Under the pieces are notes generated by a model. That model was not told where the DNA came from. It did no database searches and saw only the letters and a program-made list of their open reading frames with translations. From a virus, in IMG/VR virus record IMGVR_UViG_3300050343_000210, positions 1 to 37,013 of that record: a stretch of 37,013 nucleotides of DNA. The stretch is one strand, 5' to 3'. Of this stretch, positions 9,722 through 17,035 are shown one piece after another. How positions within the stretch are numbered: the first letter of the stretch is position 1; every line of letters starts with the position of its first letter. A program made the position numbers and the translations under genes.

Positions 9722-9793
9722 TTACCAGTCCCAATCATCCATCTCGTCTACTATTTCAGGCTCCGTCATCATCGCCACGCTCCGATAAATCAT
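9722..9793 (-). CDS. Possible 23-aa peptide before the nozzle gene
   Basis: A 23-codon frame (ATG 9793 to TAA 9722) lies between the small lipoprotein and the nozzle gene and overlaps the end of the former. It ends in an acidic-aromatic tail (EMDDWDW), and its stop is one base before the nozzle ATG. A weak GTGAGA precedes the start. It may only provide translational coupling. Nothing but position supports it as a real gene. Confidence 0.25.
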   Translation of the reverse strand: MIYRSVAMMTEPEIVDEMDDWDW

Positions 9794-9959
9794 TCTCACA
9801 TCTTGCGAAAAAACACGCGATGATTGTCATCCTTGAATCTTCTTCTTCGTCTTCTGGCATGGGGTATGAAACACAAGCGGATAACATTGTGAGCACCAGT
9901 AGCCCGAATGCCCATGCGTATATATTTGCTGACCCTTTACCTCGTTGCATCGGTTGCAT
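9756..9959 (-). CDS. Small lipoprotein, 67 aa (outer spanin candidate)
   Basis: ATG 9959 follows directly on the upstream TAG. A positively charged start leads to a hydrophobic segment (residues ~14-27) that ends in a lipobox LSAC with Cys at about residue 29, so it should be lipidated by LspA and anchored in the cytoplasmic or outer membrane. The mature part is short and very acidic (PEDEEED and DDDGA) with two more cysteines. Small phage lipoproteins often serve as outer spanins in Gram-negative lysis. Here no partner inner spanin is recognised and the location among tail genes is unusual, so a virion or host-envelope role is equally possible. The signal is clear; the function is a guess. 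Confidence 0.6.
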   Translation of the reverse strand: MQPMQRGKGSANIYAWAFGLLVLTMLSACVSYPMPEDEEEDSRMTIIACFFARCENDLSERGDDDGA

Positions 9960-10661
9960 CTAGATGGGATCTCCCGGCCCGAGTCTAAGCTCATCATCGT
10001 CATCCTCTATGATTGGCGTTATCTCCACAATAGGAGTTATCTCAACCACTGGAACAACTTCAACAACGGGCTGGACTATCGGCTGTAACGAAACCGACAG
10101 ATCGTTAATTAATTCATTAGTGTCTAGCGTGATGTTTTCAATCGCGCTAAACCCGCTAGTAGTTACATCGCTAACAACTCCCAGCGAGGTTTCAACAATA
10201 CCGAGTGCTTGTATTGTACCCGCATTTCCCTGAGTCGCCACCGAGTTAATGGTCGCAGCGTTTAACCGGGCCGCATTGGTCTGGATGTCCCGGTTAGCCG
10301 CAATGCTTATCCTACTGGTCTGCGCCTGAGAATCTGCAATACTCTTGTTGCTGTCGGCCTGTATCCACAGCGCCGCTATCCCTGCCACTGGAGCAGCCAA
10401 TGCTCGGGTATACGACAGGGCTTCATCCTCGATGTATTGCGGCTGTAGGGTCTGCTCTCGCGTCAGTGCCAGTGCCATGACCGCTGCAACCGCTGCGCTT
10501 GAATCGCCACCGTTGCTACGAGCCATATTTGCCAGTGCTGCATACTTAGCCTGTTGGGTTGCACTCTGGGCCTTCGCCGCTTCTGCAATGGCCTGATAGT
10601 AATCCGTTCTTGCCTGACCCGCGCAACCTGTTAAGAAAATCACCAACAATAAAACTCGCAT
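9960..10661 (-). CDS. Lipoprotein with Ala-rich body and acidic tail, 233 aa
   Basis: Start ATG 10661 is placed behind CGGAG, six bases after the upstream stop. A longer reading from 10706 would bury the signal peptide. The first 14 residues form a signal ending in lipobox LTGC, predicting a lipid-modified protein. The body is Ala-rich and helical (AEAAKAQSATQQAKYAA) and has a possible second hydrophobic stretch near ALAAPVAGIAALWI. The C-terminus is a Pro-Val-Glu/Ile repeat (about four copies of P-[IV]-V-E-[IV]) followed by DDDDE. I recognise no family. A phage lipoprotein in the tail operon could act in superinfection exclusion, lysis or tail assembly; the sequence does not decide. Confidence 0.7.
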   Translation of the reverse strand: MRVLLLVIFLTGCAGQARTDYYQAIAEAAKAQSATQQAKYAALANMARSNGGDSSAAVAAVMALALTREQTLQPQYIEDEALSYTRALAAPVAGIAALWIQADSNKSIADSQAQTSRISIAANRDIQTNAARLNAATINSVATQGNAGTIQALGIVETSLGVVSDVTTSGFSAIENITLDTNELINDLSVSLQPIVQPVVEVVPVVEITPIVEITPIIEDDDDELRLGPGDPI

Positions 10662-10672
10662 ATCAATCTCCG

Positions 10673-11722
10673 TTATGCCCAAGGGAACGTGTTTGAATTT
10701 CCCCACTTGATATTTACCGCACCATCTTTACCTTTGTAGACGTTTGTCTTGCCAGTGCCGGGATTAGTCCCCGCACCACCACCCGCGCCGTAATCACCGT
10801 TAGAACCCTGACCACCATTTGTAGGTTCTGTGACTGACTCAGTACCACTTGGCGCACCCGCTATCTTGGAACCTATACCAGCAGTACCTGTGGGGCCAGC
10901 GTAGTCAACACCCACGCCACCGCCCCTGTTACTAGAAAAGCCGTATACTATTAAAGCTGCTGTATAGATATTTATGTACGCAGGATTCTCGCCGTAACCA
11001 AAGTAATAATTTCCCGCAGCACCACCACCGCCACCAGCCCTACTAGCCGTAAGCCCGTTGCCGCCCTCTTTAGGCGGGTCGTTGGAGCCATTGGGGATAT
11101 TGACGCTGTTACCCCCACGAGAGCCGTTAGACACCATAGATGCCGCACCGCCACCTCCACCAGCCATAGCGTAGTTAAGGATAAAAAACCCGGTATCCCA
11201 TTTCATCATGCCACCAGTGCCGCCCATACCGCCCCTGAAGGCAGCGTCCCCTGTGTTATTTGCGCCAAGGCTGGTGGCAGTCTGAAACCCTGTTCTAGCA
11301 TTGCAGGTTGAGGTGTCTTTAAAGTATGTCCCAACCTCCATGCCTACATCACCATCCACTGTCACATTAACCGTTATCTGCTGCCCCGGCGTAACGGCGA
11401 TATTATTCTTGTAAGCACAAGCACCACCAGTGCCACCGCTTCGAGCTTGGTCTACCACAGGTGCGCCTCGCCCACCGCCGCCTACGCAACACACATGAAC
11501 CTTAGTCACACCCGCAGGAACCGTAAAAGTCCCAGACTTATCAAATAACTGAGAACCCACAATGTCAGCAGACTTACCCGCAAAATCCTTGAACTTAATT
11601 GCGCCAGAGGTAGGGATACCGTCAGCCACGCCGTAATAATTCTTCAGCGCACGATTAGCCGCAGTGCCTCCAAACTCCTGCTGGATAGAGGCAAGCGTAA
11701 TGTTGGAAGTGGGGACAGCCAT
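10673..11722 (-). CDS. Glycine-rich tail adhesin, 349 aa
   Basis: The N-terminal ~55 residues (ITLASIQQEFGGTAANRALKNYYG, then IPTSGAIKFKDFAGK) are a common phage tail 'IxLxxIxxEFGG...SLxxYY...P.SG.I.FxdF.GK' module. A beta domain with GTFTVPAGVTKVHVCCVGGGG follows. The rest is a set of poly-glycine blocks (GGGG repeatedly, with GGMGG, AGGGGGAA and RGGG). Such glycine-rich lattices form the receptor-binding part of gp38-type adhesins and of many distal tail proteins. Variable loops between the glycine motifs would set host range. It overlaps the preceding gene by one base (11722) and precedes the lipoprotein. The receptor is unknown. Confidence 0.82.
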   Translation of the reverse strand: MAVPTSNITLASIQQEFGGTAANRALKNYYGVADGIPTSGAIKFKDFAGKSADIVGSQLFDKSGTFTVPAGVTKVHVCCVGGGGRGAPVVDQARSGGTGGACAYKNNIAVTPGQQITVNVTVDGDVGMEVGTYFKDTSTCNARTGFQTATSLGANNTGDAAFRGGMGGTGGMMKWDTGFFILNYAMAGGGGGAASMVSNGSRGGNSVNIPNGSNDPPKEGGNGLTASRAGGGGGAAGNYYFGYGENPAYINIYTAALIVYGFSSNRGGGVGVDYAGPTGTAGIGSKIAGAPSGTESVTEPTNGGQGSNGDYGAGGGAGTNPGTGKTNVYKGKDGAVNIKWGNSNTFPWA

Positions 11723-12261
11723 TAGCGTGACCGAGCCGCGCTAGGTGATGGGGGTATCTGTGGCACAACATCGTCACTCACTGTCACACTGACTTTCAGG
11801 TCACTCACCGCGAGGCTGTGCTTGAAGTGCCACAAGGCTTTATGACTATCGCCATCGCTCTCCATTTCAATCCAGATGTTCTTTGTGTCCTCCAGCAAGC
11901 TATCACTGACAGGCATGTACGCAGGTTCTGCTGCCAGCGTCATGTCCAGCACTGTCTTGGAGGAAAACGCCTCCTGAGAAACAACGGGTTCACCTTCCTC
12001 ATTCGCAGTTGTCAGAGTGTAGGTGCCGCTGACAGTTATCTCGCTGCCCTTGTTGAATCCACCGTCTACCTGCACACAGCACTCATCTACGTTTTCTGTG
12101 TAGGCTGCGCGGAGGTACGCCAAGAAGTTCTCATGCAGAACACCAAGCGGCTTACCCGCACCATCGGTGAATGAGTAAGACTCCTGCCACTCCACCCTAT
12201 CAAAGCTAAGGTAGGCAACGTACTCTGTGTTTGTCTCTCGGCTTACTGTGTCAGTTGTCAT
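11722..12261 (-). CDS. Unknown tail-module protein, 179 aa
   Basis: The start ATG 12261 lies inside the last codons of the S74 fibre gene (ATGACAACTGA), a typical coupled overlap; a longer frame from 12285 is less likely. The protein is predicted mostly beta, with NTEYVAYLSFDRVEWQESYSF at the start and TVSGTYTLTT in the middle, and ends in a Pro/Ser/Arg tail. There is no signal peptide and no family I recognise. Sitting between a fibre and an adhesin gene, it could be a fibre connector, a fibre chaperone or a small baseplate protein. Confidence 0.65.
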   Translation of the reverse strand: MTTDTVSRETNTEYVAYLSFDRVEWQESYSFTDGAGKPLGVLHENFLAYLRAAYTENVDECCVQVDGGFNKGSEITVSGTYTLTTANEEGEPVVSQEAFSSKTVLDMTLAAEPAYMPVSDSLLEDTKNIWIEMESDGDSHKALWHFKHSLAVSDLKVSVTVSDDVVPQIPPSPSAARSR

Positions 12262-14371
12262 GCAATTCACTCCTAAGCGCAGCAATCTCTGCGCGTAAAT
12301 CTTTTATAGACTCCACCAGCAAAGGCACTACTCGCTCGTAATCTATCGTTAAATAATCAGTGCCGTTGTCTATGTTGATGGGTGCGTCCTTCACCACTTC
12401 TGGCAGGACAGCTTGAACATCCTGTGCGCTAAGGCCGACCCTACGCTCACCGCCTCGGTAGCCCAGTGACTGAGCAACATCATTCCGCTCGTAGTAGAAA
12501 CCTTCCAGAGAACACACCTTGTCCAAGGCATCAGGGATAGTCCCCAAGTGCGTCTTGAGGCGCATGTCTGAGTACCCAGCAGTGAAGTCGCCGGGTGTTG
12601 TGAATGCATTAGCAGTTGTGTTGGCGTTGTAAACTGCTACGCCGTTTAAAGAGCGAACCCAACTAGCATCGGGTTGATACCAACCACCGCCATTTGATAG
12701 CTCTAAGTTGCCAGTGCTTATCTGGACGTTGCCGCTGGAGTCGATTCGCATCTTCTCGGTGCCGCTGGTCGTGGCGTAGTTGGTGCTTGTTGTAAATACA
12801 AGGTTGGTTCCAGCCGCTCCAGCTTCCGTACAGTAAATTCCTGCGCCGTCTATGGGGCCAGTGTTAATCTTAAACCCAAGACCAAAGAATCCATTGGCAG
12901 AGGCAAACCCTCCGCGCAGAGCTAGTACTGTTCCATCCAGTGTTGTGGTTCCCGCATTACCCCAAACATCCAAATTAGCCAGTGGATTATCAGTCCCTAT
13001 ACCAACCGCGCCGCTGGGCTGGATACGCATCTTCTCACCGCCCCCGGTTTGAAAGGTCATCTGGTTGGCACCCTCATTGACAATGTTGAAGGTGCCGTTA
13101 TCTGACGACTGAATGTACGCTGTTCGACCAGAGGCTCCGTCTGAGGCGCGAAAGTCTATCAGGGGGCTGCTGGTGGCCTGTAACCGCAATGGTGAGTTGT
13201 TAGCACCGCCGTCCACATGTAACGGTGCAGTTGGATTATCAGTTCCGATACCAACCGACCCGTCAGCGTAGTTAATACCGCCTGTAACATCGTCCCACTG
13301 AGAGCCGCCACCAGCGTCCAGCAAAGACCAGCCACCGTCCTTTTGCACATACTGCTCACCATCAGCAGGGGCTGCGCCTATCATCACGGCCCATAAACCA
13401 TCATTGCCTTTGAACTGTATATCCCCGTTCTTATTACGGAATCCTGCTGAGGGAGGAACAGCACCACCCTTCTGAGCCATCAACATCTGGCCGCTGTCCG
13501 TCAGGGTGAAGTGGTTTGCTAGACTCCCACCAGCGGGTTTGGTGTAGAAATCAAGCTGTGTGCCGCCATCAGGGTTCGTCACCTCTACGATGGACGTAAG
13601 GCCACCAGAACCGCCACCACCACAGACCGCCAGCAGGTTCGCATACACCGCCTGACACCAATAGTCCTGACCGTCCTGCGTCATGTGCAAATAGTCACTC
13701 AGGTTCGTAGTGACGTAATCCCAAACCTCCGTAATACCCAGAGCCGCCGCAACATTCTTCTGGCCCTGACGGATAACCGATGTACCTTCATCCCATGTAG
13801 GGTCATCAGCAATCAAACCTAAATCGGAATACGGCGATAGCTTTATGATTACCCGATAACCCGCATTCTGGAAGTTAGTCAGCAACGTGGTATACGCTGC
13901 CTCAAATTGAGCCTGAGTAATATCAAACGGCTGGCCGCCGGGAGCAAAACCATTACTACACTCAATGCCACCAGCGTCATTACCGCCCAACGCAATCAGG
14001 GCTATGTCACCCTCACTCGCCGCTGGCACATTGAAAAACTGATACTCAGTACCGGTACGAGCAACTGAGGTTGCAGGAGTGGCATCAACAACGCCATCCA
14101 ACGCAAACCGATTCCACAGCATATGCGCCCAAGATTCCGTGGTGCTGTGCTGCTGGAACGGCTCATCAGTCAGACCCGCAGGAAATACATCGCTCTGCTT
14201 ATCAAACTCAACAGACGTTACCGAACCACCTGACACCCTTGCCCAGAACCAGAACATCGCGCTGTTAGGGCCACGCTGCGAAATGTACACATCGCGTGTC
14301 ATGCCCGAACCACCGTCAACAATCTTCAAATCGGAGACAACACCACTGCCGTTGGTCGAATAGCTGAACTG
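12251..14371 (-). CDS. Tail fibre C-terminal part: SGNH catalytic blocks III/V plus S74 chaperone (frame B)
   Basis: This open frame starts after TGA 14372 and has no convincing start: TTG 14329 lacks a ribosome site. It continues an SGNH/GDSL hydrolase whose nucleophile block lies in the upstream frame. Counted from TTG 14329, block III (GGND, residues 115-118) and block V (DYLH, D212/H215) are present. A glycine linker, phage fibre beta repeats (DGSVGIGTDNPTAPLHV, VGIGTDNPLANLDV) and a C-terminal S74 chaperone (SDMRLKTHLG, GLSAQDVQAVLPE, coiled coil) follow. Joined to the upstream part, the product would be an esterase-bearing receptor-binding fibre, for example a capsule or O-antigen deacetylase. 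See the frameshift finding. Confidence 0.8.
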   Translation of the reverse strand, partial: QFSYSTNGSGVVSDLKIVDGGSGMTRDVYISQRGPNSAMFWFWARVSGGSVTSVEFDKQSDVFPAGLTDEPFQQHSTTESWAHMLWNRFALDGVVDATPATSVARTGTEYQFFNVPAASEGDIALIALGGNDAGGIECSNGFAPGGQPFDITQAQFEAAYTTLLTNFQNAGYRVIIKLSPYSDLGLIADDPTWDEGTSVIRQGQKNVAAALGITEVWDYVTTNLSDYLHMTQDGQDYWCQAVYANLLAVCGGGGSGGLTSIVEVTNPDGGTQLDFYTKPAGGSLANHFTLTDSGQMLMAQKGGAVPPSAGFRNKNGDIQFKGNDGLWAVMIGAAPADGEQYVQKDGGWSLLDAGGGSQWDDVTGGINYADGSVGIGTDNPTAPLHVDGGANNSPLRLQATSSPLIDFRASDGASGRTAYIQSSDNGTFNIVNEGANQMTFQTGGGEKMRIQPSGAVGIGTDNPLANLDVWGNAGTTTLDGTVLALRGGFASANGFFGLGFKINTGPIDGAGIYCTEAGAAGTNLVFTTSTNYATTSGTEKMRIDSSGNVQISTGNLELSNGGGWYQPDASWVRSLNGVAVYNANTTANAFTTPGDFTAGYSDMRLKTHLGTIPDALDKVCSLEGFYYERNDVAQSLGYRGGERRVGLSAQDVQAVLPEVVKDAPINIDNGTDYLTIDYERVVPLLVESIKDLRAEIAALRSELHDN

Positions 14372-14894
14372 TCAACAACCCACCACCATTAGGTGAGGTG
14401 AGTGAATCGCCTACCACATAGATAGACTTGCCCAGCTTTCCGTAAGGCTTGAAGGGGTCTTGCCCATCGTAGGACAGCTTGCCCATCAGGTTGGCACCGC
14501 TGTTCTCTGAGTAAACGCCTGTGTACTCGCCTACGCGCAGTGTGGAGTTATTCTTCCAATCCGTACCGTCCCAAACAACTAACTGGTTATCAGCATCACC
14601 ATTAGGCAGCGCACCTCCTGCTGGGCCTTGTTCACCCTGAGCACCGTCTTGTCCATCTTGGCCCGGCGCTCCGTCTTGGCCGTCTTGCCCCGGTGCTCCA
14701 TCCTGTCCATCTTCACCCGCTGGCCCCGGTGGGCCTTCGGTCATATAATCTAGCTGGCTGTAAGGTCTTACACCGTCACCAATCTTAAACTGGTTGGTAT
14801 CTGTCTCTACCCCAAATTCGCCACGCGCCAATACAGGGTCAACACTCAGCCAGTTGGCCTTGGTGTCGCGCCTCATCTGAATTCTGTCAGCCAC
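14316..14894 (-). CDS. Tail fibre N-terminal part: Mtd_N-like domain, collagen-like repeat, SGNH block I (frame A), 192 aa
   Basis: GTG 14894 overlaps the upstream stop (GTGGCTGA). Residues 1-55 (IQMRRDTKANWLSVDPVLARGEFGVETD, KIGDG) match the N-terminal domain of BPP-1 Mtd-type tail proteins, which attaches to the tail. About 14 Gly-X-Y triplets (PPGPAGEDGQDGAPGQDGQ onward) follow and predict a collagen-like trimer stalk. Near the end stands YVVGDSLTS, SGNH block I with Ser164 as the expected nucleophile. After GGGLLTVQ the frame runs into an unlikely Cys/Trp/Arg tail and stops at 14316. The natural continuation (FSYSTNGSGVV...) is in the next frame. The gene is therefore probably the first part of one frameshifted fibre. 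Confidence 0.8.
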   Translation of the reverse strand: MADRIQMRRDTKANWLSVDPVLARGEFGVETDTNQFKIGDGVRPYSQLDYMTEGPPGPAGEDGQDGAPGQDGQDGAPGQDGQDGAQGEQGPAGGALPNGDADNQLVVWDGTDWKNNSTLRVGEYTGVYSENSGANLMGKLSYDGQDPFKPYGKLGKSIYVVGDSLTSPNGGGLLTVQLFDQRQWCCLRFEDC

Positions 14895-15285
14895 TTGCTG
14901 AACCTCCGTTTATATTTTGTGTTTGCAAGTAAACAGAGCTGGCAGATCCGCCGTCCACGTTGTTGCTACCATTACCGCCGCCGCCACCTGCTTTGTTGAC
15001 AAACACGCCATCTTCGTAGGTCAGCACCTCATCATTGAGGGGTAGACTGATATTGACATCGGTGTGGCTATTAAGATCGTGGAACTGAGGGTGATGCTGG
15101 TCAGGCTTAACGTCAATTAGATTGTCGTGCCAGTGTTGGTGGCCGGGGGTTGGGGGTGGGTTGCCGGGCGTTACGCTTCCCTCGTCACCAATCAGGTTGC
15201 CGACAGTCTTTAGCTGTTCCCATACCCAGTGGTACATCTTCCTGTGGGTGTTTGGGCCAGCAGGTTTGGGTCGCCAATCTGACAT
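14887..15285 (-). CDS. His-rich fibre-attachment protein, 132 aa
   Basis: The protein begins with a short basic helix (HRKMYHWVWEQLKTVGNLIG). It then has a histidine-rich segment (HQHWHDNLI, DQHHPQFHDLNSHTDVN) followed by LPLNDEVLTYEDGVFVNK, a block often seen in phage tail fibre connectors, and ends in a Gly/Ser/Asn-rich linker. The clustered His residues could bind metal at a trimer axis. It has no enzyme motif. It abuts the upstream gene without a gap and overlaps the fibre gene downstream, so it probably links the collagen-like fibre to the tail. That role is inferred from order and composition. Confidence 0.68.
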   Translation of the reverse strand: MSDWRPKPAGPNTHRKMYHWVWEQLKTVGNLIGDEGSVTPGNPPPTPGHQHWHDNLIDVKPDQHHPQFHDLNSHTDVNISLPLNDEVLTYEDGVFVNKAGGGGGNGSNNVDGGSASSVYLQTQNINGGSASG

Positions 15286-15474
15286 CTAGCCCCCAAAGAA
15301 AGTAATCAGCCAATCATTTAGCTGGCCTGTGCCACCATTGGCATTGTAAACGTCCCGCCATGTGGCGTAGTCATTGTCTTTGAAGTAAGCATAACGGCGG
15401 TCAGGCAGCGCACCTGCGTATCCTTGGGTGCCAAGCCAATCAAACATAAGATCAGTGAGCGCAGCCATTAGCAT
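15286..15474 (-). CDS. Unknown small tail-module protein, 62 aa
   Basis: ATG 15474 is chosen because AAGGA lies just upstream. A longer reading from TTG 15531 would overlap the previous gene and begin with a very basic run. The protein is aromatic-rich (MFDWLGTQGYAG, RRYAYFKDNDYATWRDVYN, WLITFFGG) with no signal peptide or clear membrane helix. No family is recognised. Its tight spacing with the next gene (stop 15286, next start 15285) suggests a small structural or assembly factor for the fibre complex. Confidence 0.55.
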   Translation of the reverse strand: MLMAALTDLMFDWLGTQGYAGALPDRRYAYFKDNDYATWRDVYNANGGTGQLNDWLITFFGG

Positions 15475-15505
15475 GCTTTCCTTATTACGTTTTAACTGAC
15501 GAGCC

Positions 15506-15934
15506 TTAGCTCGCCGCTTCTTCCTGCTCAAGAGCAGCTTCTTGATTTGCCTTGCGAGTAGCCGCAGCCTTCTGGCCCCGGGTCAGCTCAGTGGACATCT
15601 CAGCACGAACCTCAGCCTCGATCTTGGCGCGTAGAGCATCAGCATCAACAACCGGGGATTGGCCGTTGATAGCAGCAGCGGCAGCCGCAGCAATCTGGGC
15701 AATCTTGTTTGCCTCAGCATCAGCCTTACCCAACTGCTCTTGCTGGTTCTTCTCCATTGCGCGTAACGCTAACGCCTTCTCCGTTGCATCCCACTTGCCC
15801 TCAACTACCTCAGTTACTATCTGAGTAGAAACCCTGAGCCTCTTTGATATCTGATCAGCACTCTCGCCCCGGGCAAACTGCTTCTTCATAGCAACACGCT
15901 CAGTGGCGCGACAGGAATTGCGGATAATAGACAT
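15506..15934 (-). CDS. Helix-turn-helix plus Ala-rich coiled-coil protein, 142 aa
   Basis: ATG 15934 follows an AGGAG site just after the capsid terminator. Residues ~10-45 (VAMKKQFARGESADQISKRLRVSTQIVTEVV) fit a helix-turn-helix of the resolvase/Trp-repressor-like type. The remainder is Ala/Glu-rich helix, including AAAAAAA, predicted to form a coiled coil. Proteins of this type sit after the capsid gene in several podoviruses. They may be head-completion or structural proteins rather than regulators, the HTH being a DNA-contacting element. It is the first gene behind the terminator, so its expression may depend on read-through or on a promoter I could not identify. Confidence 0.65.
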   Translation of the reverse strand: MSIIRNSCRATERVAMKKQFARGESADQISKRLRVSTQIVTEVVEGKWDATEKALALRAMEKNQQEQLGKADAEANKIAQIAAAAAAAINGQSPVVDADALRAKIEAEVRAEMSTELTRGQKAAATRKANQEAALEQEEAAS

Positions 15935-15946
15935 AGCGTCTCCTAA

Positions 15947-15985
15947 ATTAAAAAGAAACCGCCCCCAGACGGAGGCAGTCCCAAG
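15947..15985 (-). terminator. Rho-independent terminator after the capsid gene
   Basis: On the minus strand ACTGCCTCC-GTCT-GGGGGCGGT forms a 9-bp stem (with G-U pairs) and a four-base loop, followed at once by TTCTTTTT. It lies between the capsid stop (15992) and the next start (15934). It should reduce downstream transcription and so help keep capsid in excess over tail proteins. Confidence 0.82.
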
Positions 15986-15991
15986 TCATCC

Positions 15992-16855
15992 TCAGATAGT
16001 TTCTGAGAGGTGTGCGATGACAATCTTCTCATCTTGTACACGAACCGCACCAAACGTGGAGCGGCAGTACACACGCCATGCGAAAGACATTGTGGGGTCT
16101 TCAGCTACGCGAGAGGTCATGCCTTCATTAAGGTTGAAGCCGATAGCATCAGCAGTCATTACAGGACAGTTAACCTGTCCACCAGCAGGCGCGTTCAGCC
16201 GGGTTGAAGGGATCCAAGTGTATCCCATCCAGTTGGTTGGCATTCCAGTCTCAAGAGGACGCAGTGAGTTGTAATCAGCACTGGTCATCTCAGTCAGTTG
16301 CAGGAGCTTACGCACCTGAGCCGGGGAGACGAACCAGACCTTTGCCTCATCAGGGTCTACGTCATTGTTCAGGAACTGCTCCGTTACCTGAGTCACCAGA
16401 TCAAAGGAGATAGCAGCAGAGCCATCACCAACAATCTGACCAGCAGGCAGGGCGACAGTGCCACCGTTACCATCGTCAGCATCGCGCTCACAAGCATCGA
16501 ACAGCTCATCATCATAGGCACGGCCAATGGCGTATACCTGTGACTGGGCAAGCCCGGACTTGGGATCGATCAACACTTCCAGAATGTCTTCTGGCTCTAC
16601 GAGCTCACCGATATCCATCGTGATGGGAACAGAACGCCGCTCGGCAAATACTGCGCCAGTCTCAGGGGTTGCCTGATCCCGGGTCTTCAGTGTTGCATCT
16701 GCAGAGTTCAATACAGGCCAGTTGTGGCCGGCTGACTTCTCGCCACGCTGCATAACCCAAGGCATTACCCGGGACTGACGCTGCTGTGCGAGTTGGATTA
16801 ACGTACTCTCATACGTTTCGATTGCTACTAATGGGACTGTTACGTTACTAGCCAT
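15992..16855 (-). CDS. Major capsid protein (putative), 287 aa
   Basis: The gene follows the scaffold gene and precedes a strong terminator, the usual place of the major capsid gene. GAGGATATT precedes ATG 16855. The protein has no cysteine-rich or membrane segments. It shows an N-terminal helical arm (VAIETYESTLIQLAQQRQSRV), an extended loop, then a helix (AQSQVYAIGRAYDDELFDACERD) resembling the spine helix of HK97-fold coats, an LNNDVDPDEAKVWFVSPAQVRKLL segment typical of the P-domain/A-domain junction, and a beta-rich end with DPTMSFAWRVYCRSTFGAVRV. Length is at the short end for the fold. The call rests on order and this pattern. Confidence 0.83.
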   Translation of the reverse strand: MASNVTVPLVAIETYESTLIQLAQQRQSRVMPWVMQRGEKSAGHNWPVLNSADATLKTRDQATPETGAVFAERRSVPITMDIGELVEPEDILEVLIDPKSGLAQSQVYAIGRAYDDELFDACERDADDGNGGTVALPAGQIVGDGSAAISFDLVTQVTEQFLNNDVDPDEAKVWFVSPAQVRKLLQLTEMTSADYNSLRPLETGMPTNWMGYTWIPSTRLNAPAGGQVNCPVMTADAIGFNLNEGMTSRVAEDPTMSFAWRVYCRSTFGAVRVQDEKIVIAHLSETI

Positions 16856-16933
16856 GTGAATATCCTCACAAAAAGTTAATTGGTTACTTTTCGCTCAGGT
16901 AATCCACAGGTGTGGGCCGTATGCTGAGTGTTT

Positions 16934-16954
16934 AACGTCAATCTCTATGACGTT
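16934..16954. promoter_or_regulatory. Inverted repeat in the scaffold-capsid spacer
   Basis: AACGTCA and TGACGTT form a perfect 7-bp inverted repeat with a seven-base spacer in the 162-base gap before the capsid gene. No T-run follows on the minus strand, so it is not a classic terminator. It could be an operator, a leader hairpin or an mRNA-stabilising element. Confidence 0.4.
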
Positions 16955-17006
16955 TCAGGGGGCTATCAAGGGAACCTCACGGTCAATCCACCCCCTAGTT
17001 GGTCAA

Positions 17007-17035
17007 AATATAACCTATCAATGCTCGCGGGACAA
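17007..17035 (-). promoter_or_regulatory. Candidate sigma-70 promoter for the capsid gene
   Basis: On the minus strand TTGTCC (17035-17030), a 17-base spacer and TATATT (17012-17007) form a promoter-like pair overlapping the scaffold stop, about 150 bases upstream of the capsid ATG. Together with the terminator at 15.95 kb it would make a separate, abundant capsid transcript. Confidence 0.45.

Noticed and set aside
12251-15285. Diversity-generating retroelement (because of the Mtd-like N-terminus)
   Set aside because: No reverse transcriptase gene and no template/variable repeat pair is visible; the Mtd_N-type domain is common in ordinary tail fibres.
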